NCBI GenBank assembly: GCA_910587455.1
Contig: CAJULK010000003.1
Span: 110,636 to 174,635 of the forward strand
Reading direction: 5' to 3'
DNA length: 64,000 bases
DNA from: an uncultured Christensenellaceae bacterium
GTDB taxonomy: Bacteria > Bacillota > Clostridia > Christensenellales > Pumilibacteraceae
Shown here piece by piece: positions 47,853 through 56,617 of the stretch. Made by a program: the position numbers and the translations under genes. How positions within the stretch are numbered: the stretch's first letter is position 1; each line of letters starts with the position of its first letter. Below the pieces are notes generated by a model. The model made no database searches. It was not told where the DNA came from and worked only from the letters and a program-made list of their open reading frames with translations.

Positions 47853-48596
47853 ATGTCGGGACACAGCAAATGGGCAACAATCAAACGCCAGAAAGGCAAG
47901 ACGGACGCGGCTCGCGCCAATGTTTTTACCAAGATCGGAAGAGAGCTTGCGGTCGCCGTGAAGAGCGGCGGGCCCGATCCCAACAATAACCCGCGGCTTC
48001 GCGACTGTATTGCAAAAGCGCGTGCCGCCAACATGCCCAACGACAATATTCAGCGCTCCATAAAAAAGGCGAGCGGCGAGGAAAGCAACGTCGTTTACGA
48101 CGCAATAACATACGAGGGCTATGGCTCGGGCGGCGTTGCTGTCATCGTGGAAGCTCTTACCGACAATAAGAACCGTACGGCAGCCGCCGTGCGACATATT
48201 TTCGATAAATGCGGCGGTTCGCTCGGCACGACAAACTGTGTTTCGTATATGTTCGAGTCGAAGGGTATCATAACCGTTGCCGCACAGCCGAACGACGACG
48301 AGGAAGAAATAATGATGCTCGCGCTCGACCTCGGCGCCGACGACTTCGACGGTTCGGAAACCGAATATTATATTTCCGTTTCACCGTCCGCAATCGAATC
48401 GGTGCGCGACGGGCTCGAAAAAGCGGGCAAGAACATTCTTGCTTCCGAAGTTCGGCAAGTTCCGTCGTCTACGGTGGACGTCGATGCGGATACCGAATCG
48501 AAGATCAGGCGTATGCTCGACATGTTCGACGAAAACGACGACGTGCAGAACGTTTATCACAACGCCAATATGTCGGACGACGAGGACGAGGAATAA
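47853..48596 (+). CDS. yebC: YebC/PmpR family transcriptional regulator or translation factor
   Basis: YebC-type proteins were described as DNA-binding regulators and, for some members, as factors that relieve ribosome stalling. The 247-residue product starts MSGHSKWATIKRQKGKTDAA, then ANVFTKIGRELAVAVKSGGPD split over residues 21-42, NNPRLRDCIAKARAANMPND and YEGYGSGGVAVIVEALTDN, all canonical. The three-domain arrangement is complete. An acidic tail follows. It is monocistronic by promoter position; lysA follows after 124 bases that hold only a weak hairpin candidate near 48655-48688. Confidence 0.95.
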   Translation: MSGHSKWATIKRQKGKTDAARANVFTKIGRELAVAVKSGGPDPNNNPRLRDCIAKARAANMPNDNIQRSIKKASGEESNVVYDAITYEGYGSGGVAVIVEALTDNKNRTAAAVRHIFDKCGGSLGTTNCVSYMFESKGIITVAAQPNDDEEEIMMLALDLGADDFDGSETEYYISVSPSAIESVRDGLEKAGKNILASEVRQVPSSTVDVDADTESKIRRMLDMFDENDDVQNVYHNANMSDDEDEE

Positions 48597-48720
48597 TACC
48601 GTTCGTTGTCGTTTCAAAAGATTAAACGCTGATGCGATAGTTACTGTTTTTTGCCGATCGGCTGTTTATGCAGACGTCGGTCTTTTGTAGGCAAATATAT
48701 TTGCCGTGCGGGGTTATTGT

Positions 48721-50025
48721 ATGCTTTTCGGTGACTTGTCTGTTAAAAAGCACAGACTTATCATAGGCGGTTGCGACGCCGTTGCGCTTGCGAAACAATA
48801 CGGCACGCCGCTGTATGTGTTCGATGCGGCGCGTTGCGAAAAAAACGCGCGCGCTTACGTGGATATTCTCAAACGCGAATACCCCGATTCTACAGTCTGC
48901 TACGCTTCTAAAGCGTTCAGCTGTATCGGAATATACAATATCCTCAAATCTTTGGGACTCGGTGCGGACGTCGTTTCGGGCGGAGAGCTGTATACTGCGT
49001 TAAAAGGCGGAATGGATCCCCCAAATATATATTTTCACGGAAACAATAAGACGGAGAGAGAGATAAAATTTGCCGTTGAGTCGGGCGTAGGTTGTTTTGT
49101 CGTCGATTCCGAACGCGAACTTGAGCTTATATCCGATTTTGCCGATAAGCCGCAAAACGTTTTGGTAAGAGTCAATCCCGGCGTCGAAGCGCATACGCAC
49201 AGCTTTATTCAGACGGCTACACCTGACAGTAAGTTCGGTTTTTCGATAGCCGACGGTTCGGCGCGCGAGTTTATACTTTCGGTCGGAAACTATAAGAATA
49301 TCAAGTTCTGCGGAATCGCATGCCATATAGGTTCTCAGATATTCGAACCGCAGTCGTTTGAAATAGCTATAGACAAGATGACCGATTTTATTGTCGAGTT
49401 TAACAAGCTCGGTATAAGGGTAGAACGGCTCGATCTCGGCGGAGGTTACGGAATACACTATATTGCGGAAGATAAACCGCTTACGCCCGAAGATTATATG
49501 CTCAATACGGTCAGATATTTGAAATCCGCGATAGAACGCAGAAAGATAAACCCGCCCAAACTTATTGTAGAGCCCGGGCGTTCGATAGTCGGCGAAGCCG
49601 GAATTACTCTGTATACCGTCGGCTCTGTCAAAAACATTAAGAACGTAAAGACTTATGCTGCTGTGGACGGCGGCATGTTCGAGAATCCGCGTGCAATGCT
49701 GTATTCGGCGCGGTATTCGGCTGTCGTTGCAGATAAAGCGGACATGCCCGCTACCGATGAGTATTCTATTGCGGGAAAATGTTGCGAAAGCGGCGACATT
49801 ATTATAGACGGAATAAAACTTCCCAAGCTCTCGAGCGGTGATATTCTTGCGGTTTTATCTACGGGTGCGTACCATTATTCCATGGCGTCCAATTACAACA
49901 GAAACGCCGTGCCGCCCGTCGTCGCCGTAAAGAACGGTAAATCGGCGTACATGGTTAAACCGCAAACTTATGAAGACATAGCGCGCAATGACGTAATACC
50001 GGTGTTGTCGGAGGAAAAGCAATGA
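48721..50025 (+). CDS. lysA: Diaminopimelate decarboxylase
   Basis: LysA decarboxylates meso-diaminopimelate to lysine with PLP. The 434-residue barrel protein has the PLP lysine in VCYASKAFSC (Lys64), GADVVSGGELYTAL, YFHGNNKTE, CHIGSQIFEP, LDLGGGYGIHY, the phosphate-binding VEPGRSIVGEAG, and GKCCESGDII with the dimer-interface Cys. The ATG at 48721 lies about 8 bases after GCGGGGT; a GTG at 48706 is also in frame. Its end overlaps the M50 gene by 4 bases. lysA-M50-scpA-scpB is a familiar clostridial order. Confidence 0.95.
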   Translation: MLFGDLSVKKHRLIIGGCDAVALAKQYGTPLYVFDAARCEKNARAYVDILKREYPDSTVCYASKAFSCIGIYNILKSLGLGADVVSGGELYTALKGGMDPPNIYFHGNNKTEREIKFAVESGVGCFVVDSERELELISDFADKPQNVLVRVNPGVEAHTHSFIQTATPDSKFGFSIADGSAREFILSVGNYKNIKFCGIACHIGSQIFEPQSFEIAIDKMTDFIVEFNKLGIRVERLDLGGGYGIHYIAEDKPLTPEDYMLNTVRYLKSAIERRKINPPKLIVEPGRSIVGEAGITLYTVGSVKNIKNVKTYAAVDGGMFENPRAMLYSARYSAVVADKADMPATDEYSIAGKCCESGDIIIDGIKLPKLSSGDILAVLSTGAYHYSMASNYNRNAVPPVVAVKNGKSAYMVKPQTYEDIARNDVIPVLSEEKQ

Positions 50026-50810
50026 TATTCGCGGCGCTCGGCGGTGGCGATGCAATAGATTATTTGATTACAATACTGATGACGTTTGCCGCAGTATATA
50101 TCGCGCTCGTGTTTCATGAGGTAGCGCACGGTCTTGTCGCGAAGTGGAACGGCGACTATACGGCAAAGTATGCGGGTAGGCTGACTCTTAATCCGTTAAA
50201 GCATATCGATCTTATCGGGTTTATAATGATGATGCTTGTAGGATTCGGTTATGCCAAGCCGGTGCCGGTCAATCCCAACAACTTCAAGCATTATCGTCGC
50301 GGTATGTTTGCCGTGGCTATAGCAGGGGTAGTTACCAACCTTATCATCGCGTTTTTTGCGACGTTGTTCGGCGGATTGTTCTATTTCGGAATGGAAAGAG
50401 TTTCGAGTCAGGGCGCATATTACGCAATGTATTATTTCGGCGAATTTTTCAATCTTCTCGCGCGGATAAATTTGTCGCTTGTGTTTTTCAATCTTTTGCC
50501 GATATATCCGCTCGACGGGTTTCGTATCGTGGAATCGTTTTCGCGCTTCGGCAACCGTTATTGCAGATTTATGCGTACTAACGGTAGGTATATACTTTGG
50601 GGGCTTGTGGCGATCAGCTTTATCGTTTCGATGGCAGGCAGCTATGCCGCATTGCCGTATTGGTTCAAATATATAGATGTGCTCGGCACGTATTTGCGCG
50701 TATGCGTCAATGCGGTTAATTGGGTATTTGTGTCGTTTTGGTCGCTCATGATAGGCAGCAGAGATTTGTTGCTGTATGTTTTTGTATGGCGTTACGGGGG
50801 ATTTGCATGA
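50022..50810 (+). CDS. Site-2 protease family membrane metallopeptidase (M50)
   Basis: The 262-residue polytopic protein has HEVAH zinc ligands at about residues 32-36 within the first helix pair, then LNPLKHIDLIGF, GYAKPVPVNPNNF and the second motif NLLPIYPLDGFRI. There is no PDZ domain, placing it in the short M50 group common upstream of scpA in Bacillota. The last 70 residues add two hydrophobic segments. Substrate unknown. It overlaps lysA and scpA by 4 bases each. Confidence 0.9.
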   Translation: MIFAALGGGDAIDYLITILMTFAAVYIALVFHEVAHGLVAKWNGDYTAKYAGRLTLNPLKHIDLIGFIMMMLVGFGYAKPVPVNPNNFKHYRRGMFAVAIAGVVTNLIIAFFATLFGGLFYFGMERVSSQGAYYAMYYFGEFFNLLARINLSLVFFNLLPIYPLDGFRIVESFSRFGNRYCRFMRTNGRYILWGLVAISFIVSMAGSYAALPYWFKYIDVLGTYLRVCVNAVNWVFVSFWSLMIGSRDLLLYVFVWRYGGFA

Positions 50811-51562
50811 AAAATACAGCAGAACGCGAACAGTCTGTCGCTAATGAAAAGAGCTATCACGTAGTGCTCAAAAACTATGACGGACCGCTCGATCTTCTTC
50901 TCGATCTGGTTCACAGAAAAAAAATACGCATAGAGGATATTTTTATATCGGATATCACGGAGCAGTATCTCGCGGCGATGGAACAGCTCGACGAGCTGGA
51001 TATGGATCAGGCTGCGGATTTCATCGAGGTGGCGGCAACGCTTTTGGAGATAAAATCACGCGCGCTGTTGCCGCGCCCCGAGGTTGTGGAAACACCCGAG
51101 GACGATCCCGCTACAGAGCTTATAAACCGTATCGAAGAATATAAGCTGTATAAGGAAGCGGCTGAAAAAATGCGCGAGCAGGAAGTCATAAACATGCACT
51201 ATCGCGATCCCGACGAGTCGGTCGGAATGCCGCGCCTCGTGCTCAAAGATATGACGACGGACGGACTTTTGAAAGCGCTCAAAAAGATGTTCGAAAAGCT
51301 CGGTACCCGTCAGCAAGCGCTCAAAGTGCGCAAAATCGAGCGCGATCCTTTTACCGTTGATCAGAAGAAAGACTTTATCAGACAGAAGATGAAGTTCGAA
51401 AGCGAATTTACTTTCGAAGAACTTTTCGACGAGTATTTTACTGTAGGCGAAGTCGTTACGACTTTTTCGGCGCTTTTGGATCTCGTTAAAAATCAGGAAG
51501 TATGCGTTGAGCAGAAGGAAATATACGATACGATAACTATAAGAAGGAGAGTTGCGGATTAG
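50807..51562 (+). CDS. scpA: Segregation and condensation protein A (kleisin)
   Basis: ScpA is the kleisin subunit that bridges the SMC heads. The 251-residue product has YHVVLKNYDGPLDLLLDLV near the N terminus (SMC neck-binding), DITEQYLAAMEQL, FIEVAATLLEIKSRALLPRP, and a C-terminal winged-helix region with FTFEELFDEYFTVGEVVTTF. The frame is open upstream to 50720, but the ATG at 50807 overlaps the M50 stop and has GGGGGA before it. Confidence 0.95.
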   Translation: MKNTAEREQSVANEKSYHVVLKNYDGPLDLLLDLVHRKKIRIEDIFISDITEQYLAAMEQLDELDMDQAADFIEVAATLLEIKSRALLPRPEVVETPEDDPATELINRIEEYKLYKEAAEKMREQEVINMHYRDPDESVGMPRLVLKDMTTDGLLKALKKMFEKLGTRQQALKVRKIERDPFTVDQKKDFIRQKMKFESEFTFEELFDEYFTVGEVVTTFSALLDLVKNQEVCVEQKEIYDTITIRRRVAD

Positions 51563-51563
51563 T

Positions 51564-52235
51564 ATGGAAATAGACGTAATAGAACGGCTTGACAATATTT
51601 TGGAAGCGCTTTTGTTCGTTTCGGGCGAGGGACTGAAGATCGCCGATATATGCGAGCAACTCGAATTGCAACGTAGCGAAGTGAACGGCGCGGTAAAGCG
51701 CTTGCAAAAAAAATACGGCGGAAACACGGGAATACGGCTTATATCGTTCGACGGAAAGGTGCAGTTCGCATCAAATCCCATGTATGCGGATACCATAGCC
51801 TGTGTGTTGAACCCGATCAAAGAAAAGGCGCTGTCCAATCCCGCGCTCGAAACGCTTTCGATCATTGCGTACAGACAGCCTGTTACGCGTCTCGAAGTGG
51901 AAAGTATTCGCGGAGTAAACTGTGATTATGCGATACAGGCGCTTTTGAAAAACAATCTGATAGAGGTCGTGGGGCGAAAGGATACTATCGGAAAGCCGCT
52001 TCTTTTCGGCACGACGGAAAACTTTTTGAAGCGGTTTAATATAGAGGATATCACGCAGCTTCCGGACCATGACGCGTTGATAGAAAAAATACGCATGATA
52101 GAAGATAGCGCGCCGACCCCGACTGAAGAGCAGTTATACAATTATGCGAAACAGGAGGAAAATCCCGATTTTCTCGAAGGCGAGGATGTGATTTCAGTAG
52201 ACGGCGACGAGGAAGCGGCGGCAGATTCCGAGTAA
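51564..52235 (+). CDS. scpB: Segregation and condensation protein B
   Basis: ScpB dimers bind ScpA and complete the bacterial condensin. The 223-residue product has two winged-helix domains, with ILEALLFVSGEGLKIADI at the N terminus and ALETLSIIAYRQPVTRLEVE followed by IRGVNCDYAIQALLKNNLIE. An acidic tail follows. ATG at 51564 lies one base after the scpA stop; an upstream in-frame start at 51552 is inside scpA. Confidence 0.95.
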   Translation: MEIDVIERLDNILEALLFVSGEGLKIADICEQLELQRSEVNGAVKRLQKKYGGNTGIRLISFDGKVQFASNPMYADTIACVLNPIKEKALSNPALETLSIIAYRQPVTRLEVESIRGVNCDYAIQALLKNNLIEVVGRKDTIGKPLLFGTTENFLKRFNIEDITQLPDHDALIEKIRMIEDSAPTPTEEQLYNYAKQEENPDFLEGEDVISVDGDEEAAADSE

Positions 52236-52285
52236 GCACAAAAACAGACGTAAATAATTTTTATGCTGCGGCAAACACTAATGTT

Positions 52286-52858
52286 GTGATATACATCGTG
52301 CTTGCCGTTTTGTTTTTGCATATAGTTACGCTTCCGATAATTTTCGGGACGGAAATCGCCGTAGATTCCGATATCGGTATCGTTACCGCTAAGTGTCGCG
52401 TTTTCGGCATCTGTATTTTTTTCAAGAAGTTAGGATTCGAAGACTTGAAACAAAGGCTGCCCAGTTCTGTCGAAACGAGTGAAGAAGTTTCCGAAAAAGT
52501 TAAAAGGTCGGGACTGCGTCCGTTTTTGACAGCGTTTGCGTTAAACGCGTTAAAACGGTTGCGTATCAGATACGCGGAAGTAGAAGCGACCGTCGGTACG
52601 GGCGATGCCGCGGCTACTGCGGCTGTAATCGGCGTGGCGCGGATAGCTGCCGCTTCGGCATGTGCCGCACGCGGATATCGTGGCAATATCGGCGATATTT
52701 CGCCCGATTTCGATAACGAATGTGTAAAGATAGATTTTATCGGCATATTTTCGCTGTGTATTGCGGATATTATTTATGCGGTATGTGCCGCCGTTCGTTC
52801 GATAGCGGCGCGGCGCGCAAGACGCGGGAGGATATATGCAAATAACGTTGCCGAGTGA
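52286..52858 (+). CDS. DUF2953-like membrane-anchored protein
   Basis: The 190-residue protein has an N-terminal membrane helix (about 1-20, IYIVLAVLFLHIVTLPIIFG) and an Ala-rich region around residues 95-130. The C terminus holds another hydrophobic stretch and a very basic end. Such genes regularly lie directly upstream of gerW (ytfJ) in endospore formers, and this one overlaps it by 23 bases. The start is GTG at 52286 without an evident ribosome site. The family function is unknown; a link to spore formation is inferred from context. Confidence 0.72.
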   Translation: MIYIVLAVLFLHIVTLPIIFGTEIAVDSDIGIVTAKCRVFGICIFFKKLGFEDLKQRLPSSVETSEEVSEKVKRSGLRPFLTAFALNALKRLRIRYAEVEATVGTGDAAATAAVIGVARIAAASACAARGYRGNIGDISPDFDNECVKIDFIGIFSLCIADIIYAVCAAVRSIAARRARRGRIYANNVAE

Positions 52859-53216
52859 AAAAACGGAACACCCGATCGAACGCATAATGGACAGCGCGTT
52901 CGGAAAAATGAAAACGCTTACGGATGCGGATATAATTGTAGGCGATCCTATAATCATGCCCGACGGAACAAGTATAGTACCTATAAGCAAGATCAGTATC
53001 GGTTTGGTATCGGGCGGCGGCGAATATGCGGATAAGCAGCATAACGAGTTTCCGTTTGCGGGTGCTTCGGGTGCGGGCATGAGTATTCAGCCCGTTTGTT
53101 TTCTCGTAAGCGACGGAAAAAACGTCAAGCTTATGTCGATAGGCTCCAAAACGCCGTTCGAGAAAGTTATGGATACTGTACCGAATATTATCGGTTCGTT
53201 TTTTTCGAAGAAATGA
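52836..53216 (+). CDS. gerW: GerW family sporulation protein (YtfJ)
   Basis: GerW (YtfJ) is a spore protein involved in germination in Bacillus. The 126-residue product has PIERIMDSAFGKMKTLTDAD near the start, VGDPIIMPDGTSIVPISKIS, GFVSGGGEY in the form GLVSGGGEY, and FPFAGASGAGMSIQPVCFLV, the diagnostic family core. Length is slightly below the Bacillus 151. An ATG with GCGGGAGG upstream is well placed. The stop overlaps the next ATG. Confidence 0.93.
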   Translation: MQITLPSEKTEHPIERIMDSAFGKMKTLTDADIIVGDPIIMPDGTSIVPISKISIGLVSGGGEYADKQHNEFPFAGASGAGMSIQPVCFLVSDGKNVKLMSIGSKTPFEKVMDTVPNIIGSFFSKK

Positions 53217-54064
53217 AGAAATCGATAGCTATCATTTTAGCCGCTGTCGCGGTATTTATATTTACGGCGTGTTCGGATCAATATCGAGCGTCGGTGCCTG
53301 TAATGCAAACAGTCAAAAACTGCGAAATATCGAGCTCCGCTTCGTCGATGGCTTTATTCGACGGCGATACGGGCGAACTTGTGTACTCCAAAAATTGCGA
53401 CGCGCGCCGCGAGCCTGCGAGCACTACCAAGATATGTACCGCGCTCACGGTACTGAATAATTTCGAAACGCTCGATCTGCCCGTTGCTATTCCCGACGAG
53501 GCTGTCGGGATAGAGGGATCTTCGCTGTATTTGCAGCGCGGAGAGATGCTTACGGTTCGCGATCTCTTGTACGGATTAATGCTTCAATCCGGCAACGACT
53601 GCGCGGTAGCGCTTGCGGTGATCGTCGGCGGAAGCGTAGACGGTTTTGTTAAGATGATGAACGAAACAGCCGAGGCGTGCGGCGCGGTTAATACAAATTT
53701 CGCAAATCCGCACGGTTTGCACCACGACGAGCATTATACGACCGCGCGCGATCTCTGTCTTATTTCGTATCGAGCGATGCAGAACGAAACGTTTCGCGAG
53801 ATAGTCGGAACGAAGAAGCATCGCACTCCGTATCATAATCACGAATACGATAGAAATTTTCCAAACAAGAATAAAATACTTTATAATTACGACGGCGGAA
53901 ACGGCATAAAAACGGGCTATACGCGCGCTGCCGGCAGATGTCTCGTTTCCTCGGCGACGCGCAACGGAAAAACGTATATTTGTACCGTGCTTAATTGCGG
54001 CAATATGTGGGAAGAGAGCATGCGTCTTTTGGATAAGGCTTTCGATAACGATCAAAACGCTTGA
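53213..54064 (+). CDS. D-alanyl-D-alanine carboxypeptidase, probable lipoprotein (DacB-like position)
   Basis: This S11 peptidase of 283 residues has a signal peptide ending in FTAC (Cys20), which resembles a lipobox, so it may be lipid-anchored instead of using the usual C-terminal helix. Catalytic motifs are STTK (residues 70-73), SGN in LQSGNDCAVAL, and KTG in GIKTGYTRAAG. It lacks the C-terminal PBP5 domain. It lies between gerW and rluB, the site of dacB in Bacillus, although spmA and spmB are absent. A spore cortex role is plausible. ATG overlaps the gerW stop. Confidence 0.88.
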   Translation: MKKSIAIILAAVAVFIFTACSDQYRASVPVMQTVKNCEISSSASSMALFDGDTGELVYSKNCDARREPASTTKICTALTVLNNFETLDLPVAIPDEAVGIEGSSLYLQRGEMLTVRDLLYGLMLQSGNDCAVALAVIVGGSVDGFVKMMNETAEACGAVNTNFANPHGLHHDEHYTTARDLCLISYRAMQNETFREIVGTKKHRTPYHNHEYDRNFPNKNKILYNYDGGNGIKTGYTRAAGRCLVSSATRNGKTYICTVLNCGNMWEESMRLLDKAFDNDQNA

Positions 54065-54072
54065 TTTTTTTG

Positions 54073-54097
54073 CCGATATAATATATCATATTATCGG
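54073..54097 (+). promoter_or_regulatory. Palindromic AT-rich element overlapping a possible -10 before rluB
   Basis: CCGATATAATAT (54073-54084) faces ATATTATCGG (54088-54097), an inverted repeat with a 2-base bulge. It contains TATAAT at 54077-54082, placing a start near 54089 and a 17-base leader before the ATG at 54106. No good -35 is visible. It may be an operator-like site or a hairpin of the upstream gene. Confidence 0.45.
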
Positions 54098-54105
54098 TAA
54101 ATATC

Positions 54106-54807
54106 ATGAGAATCAATAAATATTTGAGCGGTTGCGGTATTGACAGCCGAAGAAAATGCGAAAAGCTCGTGACGGACGGCAGAGTACGCGTAAATGGTAA
54201 GACCGTTATCGAACTCGGCACGGACGTTAAGGAAGGCGACGCGGTGGAAGTAGACGGAAAGCGCGTCGCTTTGACTTTCAAAAAAATTTACATAATGCTC
54301 AACAAACCCAAGGGCTGCGTATGCACCGTAAGCGACGATAAAGGCAGAAAAACGGTTATCGATTTCGTGAACATCAAAGAGCGCTTGTTCCCGGTGGGCA
54401 GATTGGATTACGATACCGAAGGACTGTTGCTGCTTACGAACGACGGCGATCTCGCAAACAAAATAACCCATCCTAAAAACGAAGTAAAGAAAACGTATTC
54501 GGTCAGAGTGGAGGGGGAGCCTACGGCAGCCGAGCTGAAACGCTTGCGTAACGGCATAGAGTATAACGGCGTCAAATACTCTGGCGCCGATATTGCCGTG
54601 ATCGGTGCCGAGGAGGGTGCGACGCGCCTCGAAATAACGATTACCGAAGGCAAAAATCACGAGATCAAAAATATGATCGAATCGCTCGGCAGGCGTGTTT
54701 TGTTCCTTAAACGCATTTCGATAGGCGGTATACGGCTCGGCGGGCTGTCGCGCGGAGAATGGAGGTATCTCAACTCCCGCGAAATCGAGTATATCAAATC
54801 TTTATGA
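54106..54807 (+). CDS. rluB: rRNA large-subunit pseudouridine synthase (RluB family)
   Basis: The 233-residue protein has an S4 RNA-binding domain at the N terminus (MRINKYLSGCGIDSRRKCEK, GRVRVNG in the form DGRVRVNGKTV). The RsuA/RluB catalytic domain follows with YIMLNKPKGCVCTVSDDKGR and the catalytic Asp in PVGRLDYDTEGLLLLTNDG, and the end reads LEITITEGKNHEIKNMIESL. It follows the dacB position as in Bacillus (ypuL). No start ambiguity. Confidence 0.94.
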   Translation: MRINKYLSGCGIDSRRKCEKLVTDGRVRVNGKTVIELGTDVKEGDAVEVDGKRVALTFKKIYIMLNKPKGCVCTVSDDKGRKTVIDFVNIKERLFPVGRLDYDTEGLLLLTNDGDLANKITHPKNEVKKTYSVRVEGEPTAAELKRLRNGIEYNGVKYSGADIAVIGAEEGATRLEITITEGKNHEIKNMIESLGRRVLFLKRISIGGIRLGGLSRGEWRYLNSREIEYIKSL

Positions 54808-54849
54808 ACAATATTCATAATATAAATTATCAAAAGAATGTAATAATCG

Positions 54850-54878
54850 TTGAAATTTTTGTTCTGTAATGCTATAAT
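54850..54878 (+). promoter_or_regulatory. Predicted sigma-A promoter for the carboxyltransferase/sodium-pump operon
   Basis: TTGAAA (54850-54855), 17-base spacer, TATAAT (54873-54878). The leader contains GCGGAGGA directly before the ATG at 54907. Confidence 0.85.
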
Positions 54879-54906
54879 GTAAAAGCGATAATATGCGGAG
54901 GACTTA

Positions 54907-56259
54907 ATGGACACTTTGCAAAATACAAAAAACAAACTTGCTGCGGCAAACAAGGACATACTCGGATTTATAAATGCGTTCGTTGACGACAAGTCGTTTG
55001 TCGAAACGGACGCTTTTATGTGTTCGGAGCAAGGCGGAGCTGCGATAGGCGAAGGCGTAGTGAGCGGCTTTGCTCAAATAGACGGTGCCAATGTTTGCTT
55101 GTTTGCTACCGATTCCAAGGTGCTTAAAGGCGCCGTGGGCGAACTCAACGCCAAAAAGATCACTCGGGCGATAAACAGTGCCGTACGTGCTGATAAGCCG
55201 CTCATTGCGGTGTGGGACACATCGGGTGCGAGATTCGCGGAAGGGATAGGCGCGCTCGACGGATACGGTTCTATACTAAGGGCGTATACGGTTGCTTACG
55301 GAGAGATACCCGTTATTTCCGTGATCAAGGGCAACAATCTCGGGTTGTCGTCGTACGTTGCCGGAATAAGCGATTTTGTCATAGCTTACGAAAGCAGCGT
55401 TATTGCTTCCGCGTCGCCGCTTGTTCTTTCGGCAAAAACAGGGAAAAGCGCCGTCGGTTCGGCAAAAGCCGCCGCCGCCGAAGGAACTGTGACCAATATC
55501 GTAAAATCGGACAAAGAGCTTTGCGAGCTTTTGGTAAAAATTCTCAGAGTTTATAACGGCGGAGCCGAAAACGGCGATAATCCCAACCGCGTATGCAAAG
55601 GGCTGAAAGCGGGAGTTTCCGCGGATGCGGTCATAAAAGAGGTTTTTGACAAAAACAGTTTTTTGCCCGTCCGTGCAGATTACGCTAAAGTTGCCGTTAC
55701 GGGTTTTGCGACTATCGGCGATATATCGATCGGAGTCGTTGCGACGGATTCGACCGTGAACGGCGGAACTCTTACCGCCGACGCGTGCGTCAAGATCAGC
55801 GAGTTCTTGAATATGTGCGAGAACGCGGAATGTCCCGTCGTTTTCCTGACCGACAGCGTCGGTACCGAAAAGGGCGAAAACGATTCCGTGCTCGTGCGTG
55901 AGATGTCGAATCTTATTTATCAGGTCAATACGCTCGACGTAGATATGTTTTCCGTAGTGTACGGCAAGGCTATAGGCGGGGCGTATACTGCGCTCGTGTC
56001 GCCTTGCGAATACAAGATAGCATGGGAGTGCGGCGAAGTGGGCGCGCTCGAATCGGAAGCCGCGGCGCGTCTTTTGTATGCCGACGAGATAAAATCGGCA
56101 AAGGATAAAGACAAAACCGCAAAAAAACTTGCCGATTCGTACGGTGGCGAAAACAACTCGGCGCTCGTAATTGCGCAAAAAGGTTATTTCGACAATGTTA
56201 TCGAACCCAATCTTACGCGTTCGTATCTTCTTGCAGCGCTCATTGCGCACGTGGAGTAA
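54907..56259 (+). CDS. mmdA: Acyl-CoA carboxyltransferase subunit (MmdA/12S-like)
   Basis: This is a biotin-dependent carboxyltransferase of the crotonase-like fold with two halves (about 1-225 and 230-450), the type found in methylmalonyl-CoA and glutaconyl-CoA decarboxylases and transcarboxylase 12S. Visible features are WDTSGARFAEGIGALDGYGS, SVIKGNNLGLSSYVAG, FLTDSVGTEKGEN, and the second oxyanion region VVYGKAIGGAYTALVSP. At 450 residues it is shorter than the roughly 510 of MmdA, mainly at the N terminus. It heads an operon with OadG-, biotin-carrier-, OadB- and OadA-like genes. The acyl-CoA substrate cannot be read from the sequence. Confidence 0.85.
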   Translation: MDTLQNTKNKLAAANKDILGFINAFVDDKSFVETDAFMCSEQGGAAIGEGVVSGFAQIDGANVCLFATDSKVLKGAVGELNAKKITRAINSAVRADKPLIAVWDTSGARFAEGIGALDGYGSILRAYTVAYGEIPVISVIKGNNLGLSSYVAGISDFVIAYESSVIASASPLVLSAKTGKSAVGSAKAAAAEGTVTNIVKSDKELCELLVKILRVYNGGAENGDNPNRVCKGLKAGVSADAVIKEVFDKNSFLPVRADYAKVAVTGFATIGDISIGVVATDSTVNGGTLTADACVKISEFLNMCENAECPVVFLTDSVGTEKGENDSVLVREMSNLIYQVNTLDVDMFSVVYGKAIGGAYTALVSPCEYKIAWECGEVGALESEAAARLLYADEIKSAKDKDKTAKKLADSYGGENNSALVIAQKGYFDNVIEPNLTRSYLLAALIAHVE

Positions 56260-56262
56260 GTC

Positions 56263-56595
56263 ATGAACGGAGCGGTAGTGTTTTTATCTGCGGAAGCGTC
56301 CGTCCTCGATGCGTTTCTGTACGCAATCGTAGGATTTTTGATCGTCCTTGCGGTGCTCGCGCTTCTCGTTGGCATATTTTATTTAACCGGTCTTATATTC
56401 AAGACCAAAGCTATGAGCAAGGACAAACTTTTCGAGCGTCGTAAAAAACCCGCCGCCAAACAAGTCGAGAGCGGCGATGACGAAGAAGAAACGGTAGCTG
56501 CGATCACGGCGGCAGTCGCATTGTGTTTGTCGGACGCGGAAAGCAGCGAAGTAAAACCCGATTTCGTAATACGCCGCATAGTGCGGAAAAAATAA
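56263..56595 (+). CDS. OadG/MmdD-like small membrane subunit of sodium-pump decarboxylase
   Basis: The 110-residue protein has one membrane helix (about residues 18-47) and a cytoplasmic tail with a charged, acidic middle and a conserved-type end ITAAVALCLSD then IRRIVRKK, the usual pattern in delta/gamma subunits (OadG, MmdD). These subunits hold the complex together and, in OadG, bind zinc. It lies 3 bases after the carboxyltransferase gene. The primary sequence is poorly conserved in the family, so the call rests on topology and context. Confidence 0.8.
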   Translation: MNGAVVFLSAEASVLDAFLYAIVGFLIVLAVLALLVGIFYLTGLIFKTKAMSKDKLFERRKKPAAKQVESGDDEEETVAAITAAVALCLSDAESSEVKPDFVIRRIVRKK

Positions 56596-56617
56596 TCAGA
56601 AGCCTTTTGGAGGAATC

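Noticed and set aside
48655..48688. Terminator between yebC and lysA
   Set aside because: The candidate stem (CCGA...CTG with CAG...TCGG) is interrupted and weak, so it is not listed as a feature.
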